NCBI GenBank assembly: GCA_035503715.1
Contig: DATJTE010000078.1
Span: 15,643-79,642, forward strand
DNA: 64,000 nt
Direction: 5' to 3'
Source of the DNA: OAS926 sp035503715
GTDB taxonomy: Bacteria > Pseudomonadota > Alphaproteobacteria > Rhizobiales > Rhizobiaceae
A program made the position numbers and the translations under genes. The notes under the pieces are model-generated. The model was not told where the DNA came from. It made no database searches and was given only the letters and a program-made list of their open reading frames with translations. This document shows positions 32,280 through 41,706 of the stretch, piece by piece (position 1 is the stretch's first letter; every line of letters starts with the position of its first letter).

Positions 32280-33557
32280 TCATGCTTTCCGCAAGAACTC
32301 GATCACCATCGCAGCCGTCCAGGTGAAACGCCCGCCGCCGAGCGGCGCGCCGTCCATCGGGTCGTAATATTCGGCAAAGCCGCTTTCCTCGATAAGCCTG
32401 AGACTCGACCGCGAGATACGATCCGCGACAGCGGTTTCGCCGCGTGCCGTGAGCCCATCGGCGATCATGTAGTTCACGACCAGCCAGACCGGGCCGCGCC
32501 AGTAGCGTTTGGAGTCGAAGCGTGGATCGGACGGCTCGTGCGAGGGCACGATGTAGGTGCATTGCTCCGCCAGCTTTTCGATCGTGCGGGCAATCGAATC
32601 CGCCCGCGCTTTCGGGATGCCGGCGAAAACCGGCATCAGGCCGCCGATCGAGCGGCTGTCGATCAGCTTTCCCGTCACGCGGTCGAGGCAGAGATATTGC
32701 TGCTGAGGCTCGCTCCACAGCCGCTCCATCGCGGCAATACCTTTTTCGGCCCGTGCACGGTTCAGCGAGGCGAGCGCCGGCTCGCCGAGCTCCAATGCCA
32801 GGTCGGCGAGGTCGGACGACGAGCGGATCAGGATCGCATTGAAGCCCGGATCGACGATCTGGAACGGTGAGGCATCGTGCAGCCTGGCATTGTCCCAGCC
32901 GAGCCCACGAAAATGCTGCACCAGCCAGAGGTAGCGGTCGTATTGCGCCTTGGTTGGCCGGTGCGCCGGGTCGGCGTGCTGGGTGTCGCGGCGCACATAG
33001 GGCTCGACGCCGTGCGTCGGCACGCGTTCGAAGGCTTCGTCCCAGTCGATGGAATTGTCGCGGCCGGATTCCCACGGATGGATGATCGCCACCAGCCCTT
33101 CGCCGCGCGGGTCGCGGCTGTCGTAGAACCAGCGGTGCCAGGCATCGATCTTGGGCAGCAGCGCGCGGGCGCGTCGCGCTGCTTCGGCCTTGTTCCTGGC
33201 GCGGTCATAGAGGCGCTTCACGGCAAAGCCGGCGACGGCCGGCTGCGTGATGCCTGACGTCGCGACGGGCCGTCCGGTCTTCCAGACATCGGGACCGGGG
33301 AAATAGCCGTCGTTCCAGACGTGGAAGACGATATGCGGCACCATGCCGTCCGGCCACTGGTGCTCGAACAGCGTCTCGATCTCGGTCCAGGCGCGCGCTT
33401 CGTCGTAATGCGCCTGGCCGAGTGCGGTGAAGCAGGAATCCCAGTTCCACTGGAAAGGATAAAGCCCCTTGGTGGGGATCGTGTAGGCGCCCTGGTCGTT
33501 TTCCTTCAGCACCTCGACGGCGCGGTCGATGAAGTCGGCATGTGTGATGGCAGTCAT
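32280..33557 (-). CDS. MGH1/GH63-like glycoside hydrolase
   Basis: 425 aa (alpha/alpha)6-barrel hydrolase without signal peptide, so cytoplasmic. Typical stretches are GLYPFQWNWDSCFTALG near residue 38, HPWESGRDNSIDWDEAF in the middle with the likely acid residues, YWRGPVWLVVNYM and GGGRFTWTAAMVIEFL at the end. These match the family that includes glucosylglycerate and mannosylglycerate hydrolases. It is the last gene of the ABC sugar operon, so it probably splits the imported glycoside. The exact substrate is not determined by the sequence. Confidence 0.82.
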   Translation of the reverse strand: MTAITHADFIDRAVEVLKENDQGAYTIPTKGLYPFQWNWDSCFTALGQAHYDEARAWTEIETLFEHQWPDGMVPHIVFHVWNDGYFPGPDVWKTGRPVATSGITQPAVAGFAVKRLYDRARNKAEAARRARALLPKIDAWHRWFYDSRDPRGEGLVAIIHPWESGRDNSIDWDEAFERVPTHGVEPYVRRDTQHADPAHRPTKAQYDRYLWLVQHFRGLGWDNARLHDASPFQIVDPGFNAILIRSSSDLADLALELGEPALASLNRARAEKGIAAMERLWSEPQQQYLCLDRVTGKLIDSRSIGGLMPVFAGIPKARADSIARTIEKLAEQCTYIVPSHEPSDPRFDSKRYWRGPVWLVVNYMIADGLTARGETAVADRISRSSLRLIEESGFAEYYDPMDGAPLGGGRFTWTAAMVIEFLRKA

Positions 33558-33587
33558 GGCTTTGTTCTTCTTGGGCAGGTGATGTGA

Positions 33588-34631
<1,044 letters not shown>

Positions 34632-34640
34632 TTCGGTCCC

Positions 34641-35489
34641 CTAACGGTTGGCGATGCCCCACATGGCGAAGAGATATTTGCGCACGGCGAAGATGAAGAT
34701 CAGCGCCGGCACGACGAGTGCAAAACCGCCCGCGAATTTTAGATAGAGCGGCGAGACGTTGAGACTTTGCAGTAGGAAGGCCGTCAGCGTCCGGTTCTCG
34801 ATGGTGAGCACCGCCGCGGCGAAAACCTCGTTCCACGAGATGGTGAAGGCAAAGACGGCGGATGCCGCGATGCCTGGCAGCGCGAGCGGCATGACCACCT
34901 TCCAGAACGCCTGGAAGCGCGTGCAGCCGAGCGTCCAGGCCGCCTCTTCCAGCTCGACCGGGATGCCGGAGAAGAGCGAGAAGGTTATCAGTACGGCGAA
35001 CGGCAGCGCGAGTGTTGTGTGAACGATGGCGAGGCCGAAGGCGGTATCGTCCAGACCCGTGCGGATGAACATCACCGCCAGCGGCAGCGCCAGCAGCGGC
35101 AGGGGAAACGCGCGCGTCATCAGGACAAGAAAGCGGAACGCTTCCTTGCCCGGAAAGTCGAAGCGTGAGAGCGCATAGCCCGCTGGCGCGCCGATGCCGA
35201 TCGACATGATCATCGTGAAGACAGCGACCAGCACCGAGTTCCACAGCGCCTTGGCGACGCCGGCAAAGTTGACGAAGAAAGCGAGGCTACCCGTGTCGAA
35301 GGACGGCCAGAACCGTTTCGGGAAGCCGGTCACCTCGTTCGGCGATGAGAGTGCGTTGACGAGCAGCAGATAGATCGGCAGCAGCACCCACACGCAGAGC
35401 ACGACGACGATGGCGATGAGCAGCCAGTTTCGCGCTTTGCGCACCTCGGGATAGGCGGTGGCGGGTGCGTCCGATGTGACGGCGGTCAT
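34641..35489 (-). CDS. sugar ABC transporter permease, MalG-like
   Basis: 282 aa with six membrane helices. The EAA loop that contacts the ATPase is EEAAWTLGCTRFQAFWKVV followed by LPLALPG. The short C-terminus is typical of the second CUT1 permease. It overlaps the MalF-like permease gene by 4 nt, indicating coupled synthesis of the permease pair. Confidence 0.92.
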   Translation of the reverse strand: MTAVTSDAPATAYPEVRKARNWLLIAIVVVLCVWVLLPIYLLLVNALSSPNEVTGFPKRFWPSFDTGSLAFFVNFAGVAKALWNSVLVAVFTMIMSIGIGAPAGYALSRFDFPGKEAFRFLVLMTRAFPLPLLALPLAVMFIRTGLDDTAFGLAIVHTTLALPFAVLITFSLFSGIPVELEEAAWTLGCTRFQAFWKVVMPLALPGIAASAVFAFTISWNEVFAAAVLTIENRTLTAFLLQSLNVSPLYLKFAGGFALVVPALIFIFAVRKYLFAMWGIANR

Positions 35490-36331
35490 ATCCGTGCCTC
35501 CTTCGGAACGCGCAGCGCGTAGAGGAAGAACAGCGTGAACGCGATGGAGATCGCCAGGATCAGCATCGCGAAGGCGGCGGCGACGTTGCGGTCCTGAAGC
35601 GCGAACTGCCAGTGATAGGTCTCGCCCATCAGCACCGGCAGGTTGGTGCCGCCAAGTGCGGCGACCACCGCGAACACCTCAAAGGCGAGGATGACGCGCA
35701 GGATGATCGCGGTCTGGAGGCTCGGCCTGAGCAGTGGCAGCGTGACCTTGGTGAAGCGCTTCCAGCGGCCGGCGCCGAACACCTCCGCGGCCTCACCATA
35801 CTCCTTCGGGATCAGCCCCATGCCGGCGACGAGGATGACCATCATGATCGCGGTGGCGCGCCAGACTTCAGCGAGCACGACGGCGATGAAGATCGAGAGT
35901 TTCGACTGGAAGCCGAGGAACATGACCGGTTGGTCGGTGACGCCGAGCCCGACAAGCATGGTGTTCAGGAAGCCGGATTGTTCGAAGATGGCGAGCCAGA
36001 TCAGCCCAGCCGCGAGGTCGGAAATGCCGAGCGGAATGGCAAAAATGTAAAGGATTGCCGAGCGGCCACGGTCCAGATTGGAGACGATCGAGGCCATGGA
36101 CAGCGCCAGCGCAAGCTGCAGCGGCACCACGATGACCGCGAGCAGCATCGTGTTCCTCAGTGTGTCTGGAAACTTCCAGTGCCCCGTCATCTCGCGAAAA
36201 TTGTCGAGCGTGACGGCGCCGTCGCGCGAAAAGGCTTCCCAGGCGACGAGCACGAACGGGTAGAGGAAGAAGACGACCAGGAACAGCGTCGCCGGAGCGA
36301 GCAGATAATAGGGCAGGGCCTTCGGGTTCAT
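35486..36331 (-). CDS. sugar ABC transporter permease, MalF-like
   Basis: 281 aa with six membrane helices. The EAA loop reads KEYGEAAEVFGAGRWKRFTKV followed by TLPLLRPSL. It pairs with the MalG-like permease. It starts after a 142-nt gap that holds two stem-loops, downstream of the binding-protein gene. Confidence 0.92.
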   Translation of the reverse strand: MNPKALPYYLLAPATLFLVVFFLYPFVLVAWEAFSRDGAVTLDNFREMTGHWKFPDTLRNTMLLAVIVVPLQLALALSMASIVSNLDRGRSAILYIFAIPLGISDLAAGLIWLAIFEQSGFLNTMLVGLGVTDQPVMFLGFQSKLSIFIAVVLAEVWRATAIMMVILVAGMGLIPKEYGEAAEVFGAGRWKRFTKVTLPLLRPSLQTAIILRVILAFEVFAVVAALGGTNLPVLMGETYHWQFALQDRNVAAAFAMLILAISIAFTLFFLYALRVPKEARI

Positions 36332-36380
36332 GGCTCTCCTCCAGGGATGGACGCCCGTGGAAACCGATGATCGATCCTCG

Positions 36381-36460
36381 CCGGCGTCTCTCCCGCGTGA
36401 CCCGCACGGGAGAGAGCCGGAGAGGGGCGGGACGTCCGGGGCCGAAGCGCCGGACGCCCC
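36381..36460 (-). promoter_or_regulatory. two stem-loops between the binding-protein and permease genes
   Basis: TCTCTCCCG (36387-36395) pairs with CGGGAGAGA (36407-36415), flanked by CCGGC/GCCGG, forming one hairpin at 36381-36420. GGGGCG...GTCCGG (36424-36439) pairs with CCGGACGCCCC (36450-36460) to form a second. Neither has a U-run, so they are better explained as RNA structures that protect the binding-protein mRNA, allowing more of it than of the permeases. Confidence 0.6.
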
Positions 36461-36473
36461 AGGGAGGAGCTCC

Positions 36474-37739
36474 TTATTCGACCGGGCAGGGGCCTTCGGA
36501 GGCCGCGTCCGGCGCCCAGCACGGGGCCTTCGCCTGGTCGATGAGACCCTTCAGCGTCTGCGCCTGCTCGTCGAGCACGCCGCGCACATCCTGGCCGCCG
36601 AGCACGATGCGCTCGTATGTGTCGGTATAGACCTGGTTGAACTTGCCACCGAGATCGCCAAGGCCGATCGGCAACAGCGCCGGCAGTGCATCGGCGGCGC
36701 CGGTCATGGCGGCGATGGCCGGGCCGGACTGCTTGACCGAGTTCGGCATGTCGTCAGGCAGCGCCACCTCGACCACTGGGAAGAAGTTGGTGGCGCGCAG
36801 CGTGGCGATCTGCGTCTCCGGCTCCATCATAAAGGCGACGAGAGCCTTCGACTTCTCCATGTCGGGCGCGGTGCTCGGGATGCCGATGCCGGCAATCACC
36901 GGCATGAAGCCGCGGCCTGCCGGGCCGGCTGGCGCCGGGAAGGCGACGAAGTCGTCCGGCTTCTGGTTGAACGCATCGGCAAGACGGGCGACGTGATCGA
37001 ATGCGACCCACACTTCTTCCGTCAGCAGTGGCTGTTGCATGAAGGCGTAGTTGGTCGAGTTCGGGTTGGTGTACGTCCAGAGTTCCTTGAACTTGTTCCA
37101 GGCCGTCTCGGCTTCTGCCGAGCGGAACTTCGTCACCATCGACTTGGTGTAGGAGGGCAGCAGAAAACCCTGGAAGAAGCGGTGCTTCAGGCCGTCCGGG
37201 CCGCCGGGGAAGCCGAACTTCGGCGAGCCGGTCTTTTCGGCGAGGTTCTTCGACCAGGCGATCAACTGGTCATAGGTGATGGTGTTCAGGTCCGTACCTT
37301 CCGGCAGGAACTCCAGCGCCTTCTTGTTGGCGGCCATGATGTAGGTCGCCTGCATCCACGGCAGATATTTCTGTTCCGAGGTGCCGAGATTGCCGAGCTT
37401 GGCGTAGCCTTCATTGACCTTCGCGCCGGCGAGGTCGATGGCCGACAGATCGACGAGATCATTCGGCATCGACGCGAAGCTGCCATGCAGCGCGCCCAGC
37501 AGCCCGATCGTGCCGGAACCGGCCTGAAGCTCCGCCTGGATGCGGGTCAGCCACGGGCCATCGTCCTGCGGCTGGTAGTCGACGCCGCCCTCGAAGCCGG
37601 AGAGCACCTGGTCGCGCATCTTCTGCGTTTCCTCGACCGGTTTGGCCTGGGTCGACCAGAACAGGATCTGCGCGTTCGCGCTCGTTGCTGCGAGCGAAAC
37701 CGCGAAGGCTGCGAGCCCGATCAGTCTCAAAGCTTTCAT
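36474..37739 (-). CDS. sugar ABC transporter substrate-binding protein
   Basis: 421 aa. Signal peptide at residues 1-23 (MKALRLIGLAAFAVSLAATSANA), then a periplasmic binding protein of the CUT1 (cluster B) type, with the family stretch AELQAGSGTIGLLGALHGSF and FPAPAGPAGRGFMPVIAGIGI. A C-terminal Cys pair (APCWAP, GPCPVE) may form a disulfide. It captures the sugar for the two permeases. It lies 51 nt after the LacI gene in the same leftward operon. Confidence 0.9.
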   Translation of the reverse strand: MKALRLIGLAAFAVSLAATSANAQILFWSTQAKPVEETQKMRDQVLSGFEGGVDYQPQDDGPWLTRIQAELQAGSGTIGLLGALHGSFASMPNDLVDLSAIDLAGAKVNEGYAKLGNLGTSEQKYLPWMQATYIMAANKKALEFLPEGTDLNTITYDQLIAWSKNLAEKTGSPKFGFPGGPDGLKHRFFQGFLLPSYTKSMVTKFRSAEAETAWNKFKELWTYTNPNSTNYAFMQQPLLTEEVWVAFDHVARLADAFNQKPDDFVAFPAPAGPAGRGFMPVIAGIGIPSTAPDMEKSKALVAFMMEPETQIATLRATNFFPVVEVALPDDMPNSVKQSGPAIAAMTGAADALPALLPIGLGDLGGKFNQVYTDTYERIVLGGQDVRGVLDEQAQTLKGLIDQAKAPCWAPDAASEGPCPVE

Positions 37740-37790
37740 ATCATCTTCCTCCCTGTTTGCGTGCCGGTGTTTTCCGGGTTGGTTTTGGTT

Positions 37791-38822
37791 TCAGGTTCTT
37801 GGCGCCGGACCGTGACTGGCGCGTGCGACCAGTGCCGGCTTGATCAGCCGTGTCAGCGATCCCTTCGGTTTCTCGATGATCACGGTGAGCAGCATTTCCG
37901 CGATCTCGCGTGCACACTGCCGGATCGACGCGTCGAAGGTGGTGAGACCCGGCGGCGCGTAGGCGGAGGCAACGATATTGTCGAAGCCGATGACGGAAAG
38001 ATCGCGCGGGATCGAAAGGCCGATGCGCGCCGCTTCCTCCATCACCGTCAGCGCCAGTTCGTCGAAAAGCCCTATGATCGCGGTTGGCCGCTGCGATTGG
38101 GAGAGAAGCTTGTGAACGGCGTGAATACGCGCGCCCCGGTCGAAGCGCGGCGCGGTGGCGACCTCGAGCGTCACGGATGGATCACCGCGTCTGGCAATTG
38201 CGGCTGCAAGACCGTCCTGGCGCAAATGCCGGAACGTCATCGGCTCGGAAATCGTGACGAGGCCAAAGCGCCGGTGGCCGAGCGCGTAAAGCATGTCGAA
38301 GGCTTCGGCGAAGGCGTGCGCGCCGTCCGTGTCCAGCCAGTTGTAGGGGATCTCCGGGTCGAGCAGGCGGCCATGCGCCACAAACGGGAAACCGCGCTCG
38401 CCGAGATAGGCGATGCGCTCGTCCACTTCGGCGATGCGGGTGACGACGACGCCGTCGGCGCGGCCGGATTCGACCAGGTGGCGCAGCACGGCGAGTTCGG
38501 AATGATCTTCGGCGGCCGTGGCAAGGATCAGATCGTTGCCGCGCTGCACGAGACCTTCGCCGAGCCCTGTGACGAACTCGCCGAGGAAGGAGTCCACGAG
38601 ATTCGGCCCGCGGATCGGCAGGACCAGCCCGGCGAAGCCCGAGCGGCCGGAGACGAGTGTGCGGGCGGCGGTGTTGGGAACATAACCCAGTTCGCGGGCG
38701 GCTTCTGCGACGCGTTGCCGGGTTTTGAGCGCGATCTGCTCATGGCCGGCCAAGGCGCGCGACACGGTCGGGATCGACAGGTCGAGCCTGGCTGCAAGCT
38801 CCTTGAGCGTTTTCGGCCGCAT
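37791..38822 (-). CDS. LacI family transcriptional regulator
   Basis: 343 aa from ATG 38822, behind GGGAGG 4 nt upstream. The N-terminal HTH reads TLKELAARLDLSIPTVSRAL, the hinge YVPNTAARTLVSGRSG, then a periplasmic-binding-protein-like effector domain with SVIGFDN near the end. It heads the sugar operon and should repress it through twin operators overlapping the promoter, released by the transported sugar or its breakdown product. The frame continues upstream over those operators but not with HTH residues, so the later start is right. Confidence 0.93.
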   Translation of the reverse strand: MRPKTLKELAARLDLSIPTVSRALAGHEQIALKTRQRVAEAARELGYVPNTAARTLVSGRSGFAGLVLPIRGPNLVDSFLGEFVTGLGEGLVQRGNDLILATAAEDHSELAVLRHLVESGRADGVVVTRIAEVDERIAYLGERGFPFVAHGRLLDPEIPYNWLDTDGAHAFAEAFDMLYALGHRRFGLVTISEPMTFRHLRQDGLAAAIARRGDPSVTLEVATAPRFDRGARIHAVHKLLSQSQRPTAIIGLFDELALTVMEEAARIGLSIPRDLSVIGFDNIVASAYAPPGLTTFDASIRQCAREIAEMLLTVIIEKPKGSLTRLIKPALVARASHGPAPRT

Positions 38823-38842
38823 CGATCCTCCCAGACGAAGCG

Positions 38843-38856
38843 TTAAAACGTTTGCA
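38843..38856 (-). promoter_or_regulatory. LacI operator 1
   Basis: TTAAAACGTTTGCA, centred on CG at 38849-38850. It is the exact reverse complement of operator 2 and has the CG-centred layout of LacI-family sites. It lies in the leader of the lacI gene, 21 nt upstream of its ATG. Confidence 0.75.
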
Positions 38857-38873
38857 CAGCGATGCACGCTGAT

Positions 38874-38887
38874 TGCAAACGTTTTAA
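38874..38887 (-). promoter_or_regulatory. LacI operator 2 at the transcription start
   Basis: TGCAAACGTTTTAA, centred on CG at 38880-38881, 31 bp (about three helical turns) from operator 1. It follows directly after the candidate -10 of the lacI promoter, so it covers the expected start point. Confidence 0.75.
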
Positions 38888-38890
38888 AAG

Positions 38891-38918
38891 AAGATACACC
38901 GAACAGGTCGGAAGTCAA
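38891..38918 (-). promoter_or_regulatory. promoter of the lacI-sugar operon
   Basis: On the minus strand, TTGACT (38913-38918 in plus coordinates) and TATCTT (38891-38896) are 16 nt apart. The twin LacI operators lie just downstream. Confidence 0.55.
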
Positions 38919-39012
38919 CCGAGGCGTTTCCGCGGGTCAATCAGCTGCCGGTTGTCATTGGTGCCTTGGCGTTCGGTTCTGCTAGCTTCGGTGTCTCAAC
39001 GGCGAGGCTCCC

Positions 39013-39825
39013 ATGACCATCCGCATTCTGTCGCTCAACGCCTGGGGCGGAAAGCTGCACGAACTGCTCATGCCATACCTGAAGGCTGCGGATGCGGATG
39101 TGTTCTGCCTGCAGGAGGTGGTGCGCACCACGGACGCGCCGAGCGAATGGCTGACCTATCGCGACAGTGACCGCGTCTTGCCGCAGCGCGCCAACATGTT
39201 CGACGAACTCCGCGCGCTCTTGCCCGGCCATGACGGATTTTTCTGTCCGACTGCGCGAGGCGAACTCTTTGATGAAAACGAGAGACGGGTGCTCTCCGAA
39301 TTCGGGCTCGCGACGTTTGTGCGCACGTCGCTGCCGGTGATCGGCCAGGCGCTGGATTTCGTCTACGGCGAATTTTCGCCGGGCGGATGGGGCGCCCGGC
39401 CGCGGGCGCGCAACGCGCATGTCGTCCGGATTTTTGACTACGAGAAAAGCGCGCCGCTGACGGTCGCGCATATGCACGGCCTGCACGATCCGGCCGGCAA
39501 AGGCGACACCCAGGCTCGGGTGAAGCAGGCCGACGCGTTTGTGGAGATCATTCGGAGCGTCTGGCGGCCGGGCGAGCGGCTTGTCGTTTGCGGCGACTTC
39601 AACGTGTTGCCGGGCAGCGTGACATTTGATGCGCTCGCTGCACTGGGTCTTTACGACCTTGTGACAGCGCGCGGCTTCACCGATACGCGCACCTCGCACT
39701 ATGCGAAGCCGCAGCGCTTTGCCGACTACATGCTGGTGACGCCCGACGTTGAGGTCAAACGCTTCGACGTGGTGGCTGAGCCCGAAGTTGCCGACCACCG
39801 CGCGCTGCTGCTGGAAATCGGATAG
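39013..39825 (+). CDS. endonuclease/exonuclease/phosphatase family protein
   Basis: 270 aa of the EEP fold. Motifs in order: LSLNAWGG at the N-terminus, CLQEV with the metal-binding Glu, GDFNVLPGS, and VADHRALLLEI with the catalytic Asp-His at the C-terminus. There is no signal peptide. The substrate could be a nucleic acid, phospholipid or sugar phosphate. It is divergent from the lacI operon. Confidence 0.86.
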   Translation: MTIRILSLNAWGGKLHELLMPYLKAADADVFCLQEVVRTTDAPSEWLTYRDSDRVLPQRANMFDELRALLPGHDGFFCPTARGELFDENERRVLSEFGLATFVRTSLPVIGQALDFVYGEFSPGGWGARPRARNAHVVRIFDYEKSAPLTVAHMHGLHDPAGKGDTQARVKQADAFVEIIRSVWRPGERLVVCGDFNVLPGSVTFDALAALGLYDLVTARGFTDTRTSHYAKPQRFADYMLVTPDVEVKRFDVVAEPEVADHRALLLEIG

Positions 39826-39890
39826 GCGACAGTATCTCCTGTTTATGAAGTGTGACTGCCACCGAACTTATGTTTCGGCGACGAACTTGC

Positions 39891-39896
39891 TATACT
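39891..39896 (+). promoter_or_regulatory. candidate -10 element upstream of the SGNH gene
   Basis: TATACT matches the -10 consensus in five of six positions. The -35 region 17 nt upstream (TTATGT) is weak. It lies 44 nt before the ATG at 39941, which has a strong GGAGGGGAG Shine-Dalgarno. Confidence 0.35.
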
Positions 39897-39940
39897 TTAG
39901 AAGTAAGTAATTTAAGCAATTTCTATCCGGAGGGGAGACC

Positions 39941-40956
39941 ATGGCGCCGCAAAGTGCGAATCCGCCCAAGATCACCCATGCAAAGCTGAAGACGCGAGCC
40001 GAAAAGGCCGATCTCTCCGAAGCCGAGCTCAGCGCCTATTTCAGCAAGGACGAGGCGCGCTCGAAACCGTTCAAGCCGGCGGTCAAGATCGACACGAACA
40101 ATGTCGACATGAAGGGCGCCAAGAAACCGACGCCGAAGCAGACCGCCGAGCTTTACCAGAAGGCGACGCGAACGCCGAAGAAGACAGTCGAGGAAGCAGC
40201 ACCCGCCAGCGCTCCTAAGACGCTGGCGTCAAAGGCTGAATCCATGTCGAAGACCAGCGCTGCGGTTGGCAACCGGGTGCTGGGCGAGGGCGATTCCTGG
40301 TTCAACCTGCCGCCGATCCTGTATCCACCGACCGCACTCGACATTCTGGACAAGACGCATGATGTGCACTCGATCGCCATGTGGGGCGACGAGCTCGACG
40401 CCATGGTGTCGAAGAAGCAGTACAAGCAGCCGCTCGCGTCCGGCGCCTTTCGGCATTTCCTCTTTTCAGGCGGCGGCAATGACGTGCTCGGTTCAATCGA
40501 TAAGTATGTGCTGCGGCGCAAGAGCGGCGACACGAACCCCGACAACGCACCGAACTACGTGAACAGCCAGTTCACGAAGAAACTCGACACCATGATAAAA
40601 ACTACCGGACGCTCGCGGCGGATGTGCGGACCTTCGCCAAGGCCAAGACGGTGCTCTATGTCCATGGCTACGCCAACGCCATCCCACGCAAGAACGGCCC
40701 TTATATCGGCACGCCGCTCGCCGCCCTCGACTTCGATCCGGCTTCGGCGCTCGCCAAGGCGGTGGTGAAGCACATGGTGGCGCTCTTCAACACGGCGCTG
40801 AAGAATTTCGCGGCCGGCGAGTCCAGCGTCGTCTATGTCGATGTGCGATCGGCGATGACGCAGTCGGATTGGCTCGCCGACGAGATCCACCCGCGCAAAT
40901 CAGGCTCGGAAAAGATTGCGGCGCTGTTCGCCGACGCGATCAAGAAGAACACATAA
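39941..40956 (+). pseudogene. SGNH/GDSL-type hydrolase, frameshifted
   Basis: The first part (from 39941) has a long Lys/Ala/Thr-rich linker (about residues 1-105) and then SGNH block I as GEGDSWFNLPP, a second block as MWGDELDAM, and block III as FSGGGNDVLG. After DTMIK it loses sense. The continuation in the frame ending at 40956 (NYRTLAADVRTFAKAK... DEIHPRKSG with catalytic Asp-His) fits after one added A in the AAAAA at 40597-40601. The restored protein would have 338 aa with the whole Ser-Asp-His set. No signal peptide is visible. The break is recent, a sequencing error, or bypassed by slippage. Confidence 0.75.
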
Positions 40957-40960
40957 AGGC

Positions 40961-41197
40961 CTAAGGCGCTGAATCCGTGCCGTTGCTGTCAGGCTTCTCG
41001 ACAACGCCAAAATCCTGAGAACGCGTACCCGCATCGGCGCGTAGGAAACCTTCAGCCGCCAGACCGCGGCGTAATAGCTCACGGACGGCCGCGGCACGCG
41101 ACGGCATGCGCTTTTCAAAGCGAAAGGTCTCGACTGCATCGAGTTCTTCCGCGCTCAACATGATCTGGAGCCGTTCAGGCCGTTCGAGGTCCACCAT
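40961..41197 (-). CDS. small ribbon-helix-helix-like protein
   Basis: 78 aa. The core RLQIMLSAEELDAVETFRF followed by RMPSRAAAVRELLRRGLA has the strand-helix-helix layout of MetJ/Arc-type DNA-binding proteins. A disordered polar tail follows. It could be a stand-alone regulator; there is no toxin gene next to it. It is convergent with the SGNH gene, 4 nt apart, and faces an AT-rich 247-nt region upstream. Confidence 0.72.
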   Translation of the reverse strand: MVDLERPERLQIMLSAEELDAVETFRFEKRMPSRAAAVRELLRRGLAAEGFLRADAGTRSQDFGVVEKPDSNGTDSAP

Positions 41198-41444
41198 CGC
41201 TCATCCCCAAGTGCCCAAATACAACGAATGAGTAAGTGACTAGTTCCGCTAACTTGGGGTTTTTTGCTCGATTTTACAAGAGGGCATTCAACAACAATCA
41301 TGTTCATTCGACATAAAGAGCACAAACTACTAACTATATGATATTATTAAGTTATTTTTCACACCGCCATTGCTTTTCGGTGCCAGCGGGCGCATAACAA
41401 GCTAGAAAGACATCGCCCGCAAACAATGAGGTAAGGACGGGTTG
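41198..41444. other. AT-rich divergent promoter region
   Basis: The 247-nt gap between the divergent RHH-like gene and the small gene at 41445 is much richer in A+T than the rest of the window, particularly 41260-41365. It holds TATATGATATTATTAAG-like tracts at about 41334-41350. It probably contains both promoters, but I see no clear -35/-10 pair. Confidence 0.45.
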
Positions 41445-41702
41445 ATGGCGAGACTCGCCATGAAACCACTGTTTTCGCAGTCGATTTTGACAGATATCGC
41501 GCTCACGATTGACTCGGCTTTGGCCAAGGCCGGCATCATCAATGTCTCGCGCCTGGCACGAGAGGTTCAGAGGCGCAACGAGCGGGACAATGTCGCCCTT
41601 GAAGACATCGCCGCCGAGTTGCTTAGGATGGCGCAGGTCCGAGGTGCGGTAATGGAATTCGATGCACCATCACTCGATCCGGCGGAACAAACCCTGCAAT
41701 AG
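41445..41702 (+). CDS. conserved small protein of unknown function
   Basis: 85 aa from ATG 41445, with AAGGA 7 nt upstream; an in-frame TTG precedes it by one codon. Mostly helical, with SRLAREVQRRNERDNVALEDIAAELL in the middle and an acidic C-terminus. I recognise no named domain. It is convergent with pccB, only 4 nt apart. Confidence 0.68.
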   Translation: MARLAMKPLFSQSILTDIALTIDSALAKAGIINVSRLAREVQRRNERDNVALEDIAAELLRMAQVRGAVMEFDAPSLDPAEQTLQ

Positions 41703-41706
41703 AGCG

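Noticed and set aside
39864..39886. Two GAAC words upstream of the SGNH gene, considered as a further SOS box.
   Set aside because: They are separated by 15 nt, not 7, so they do not form a LexA operator.
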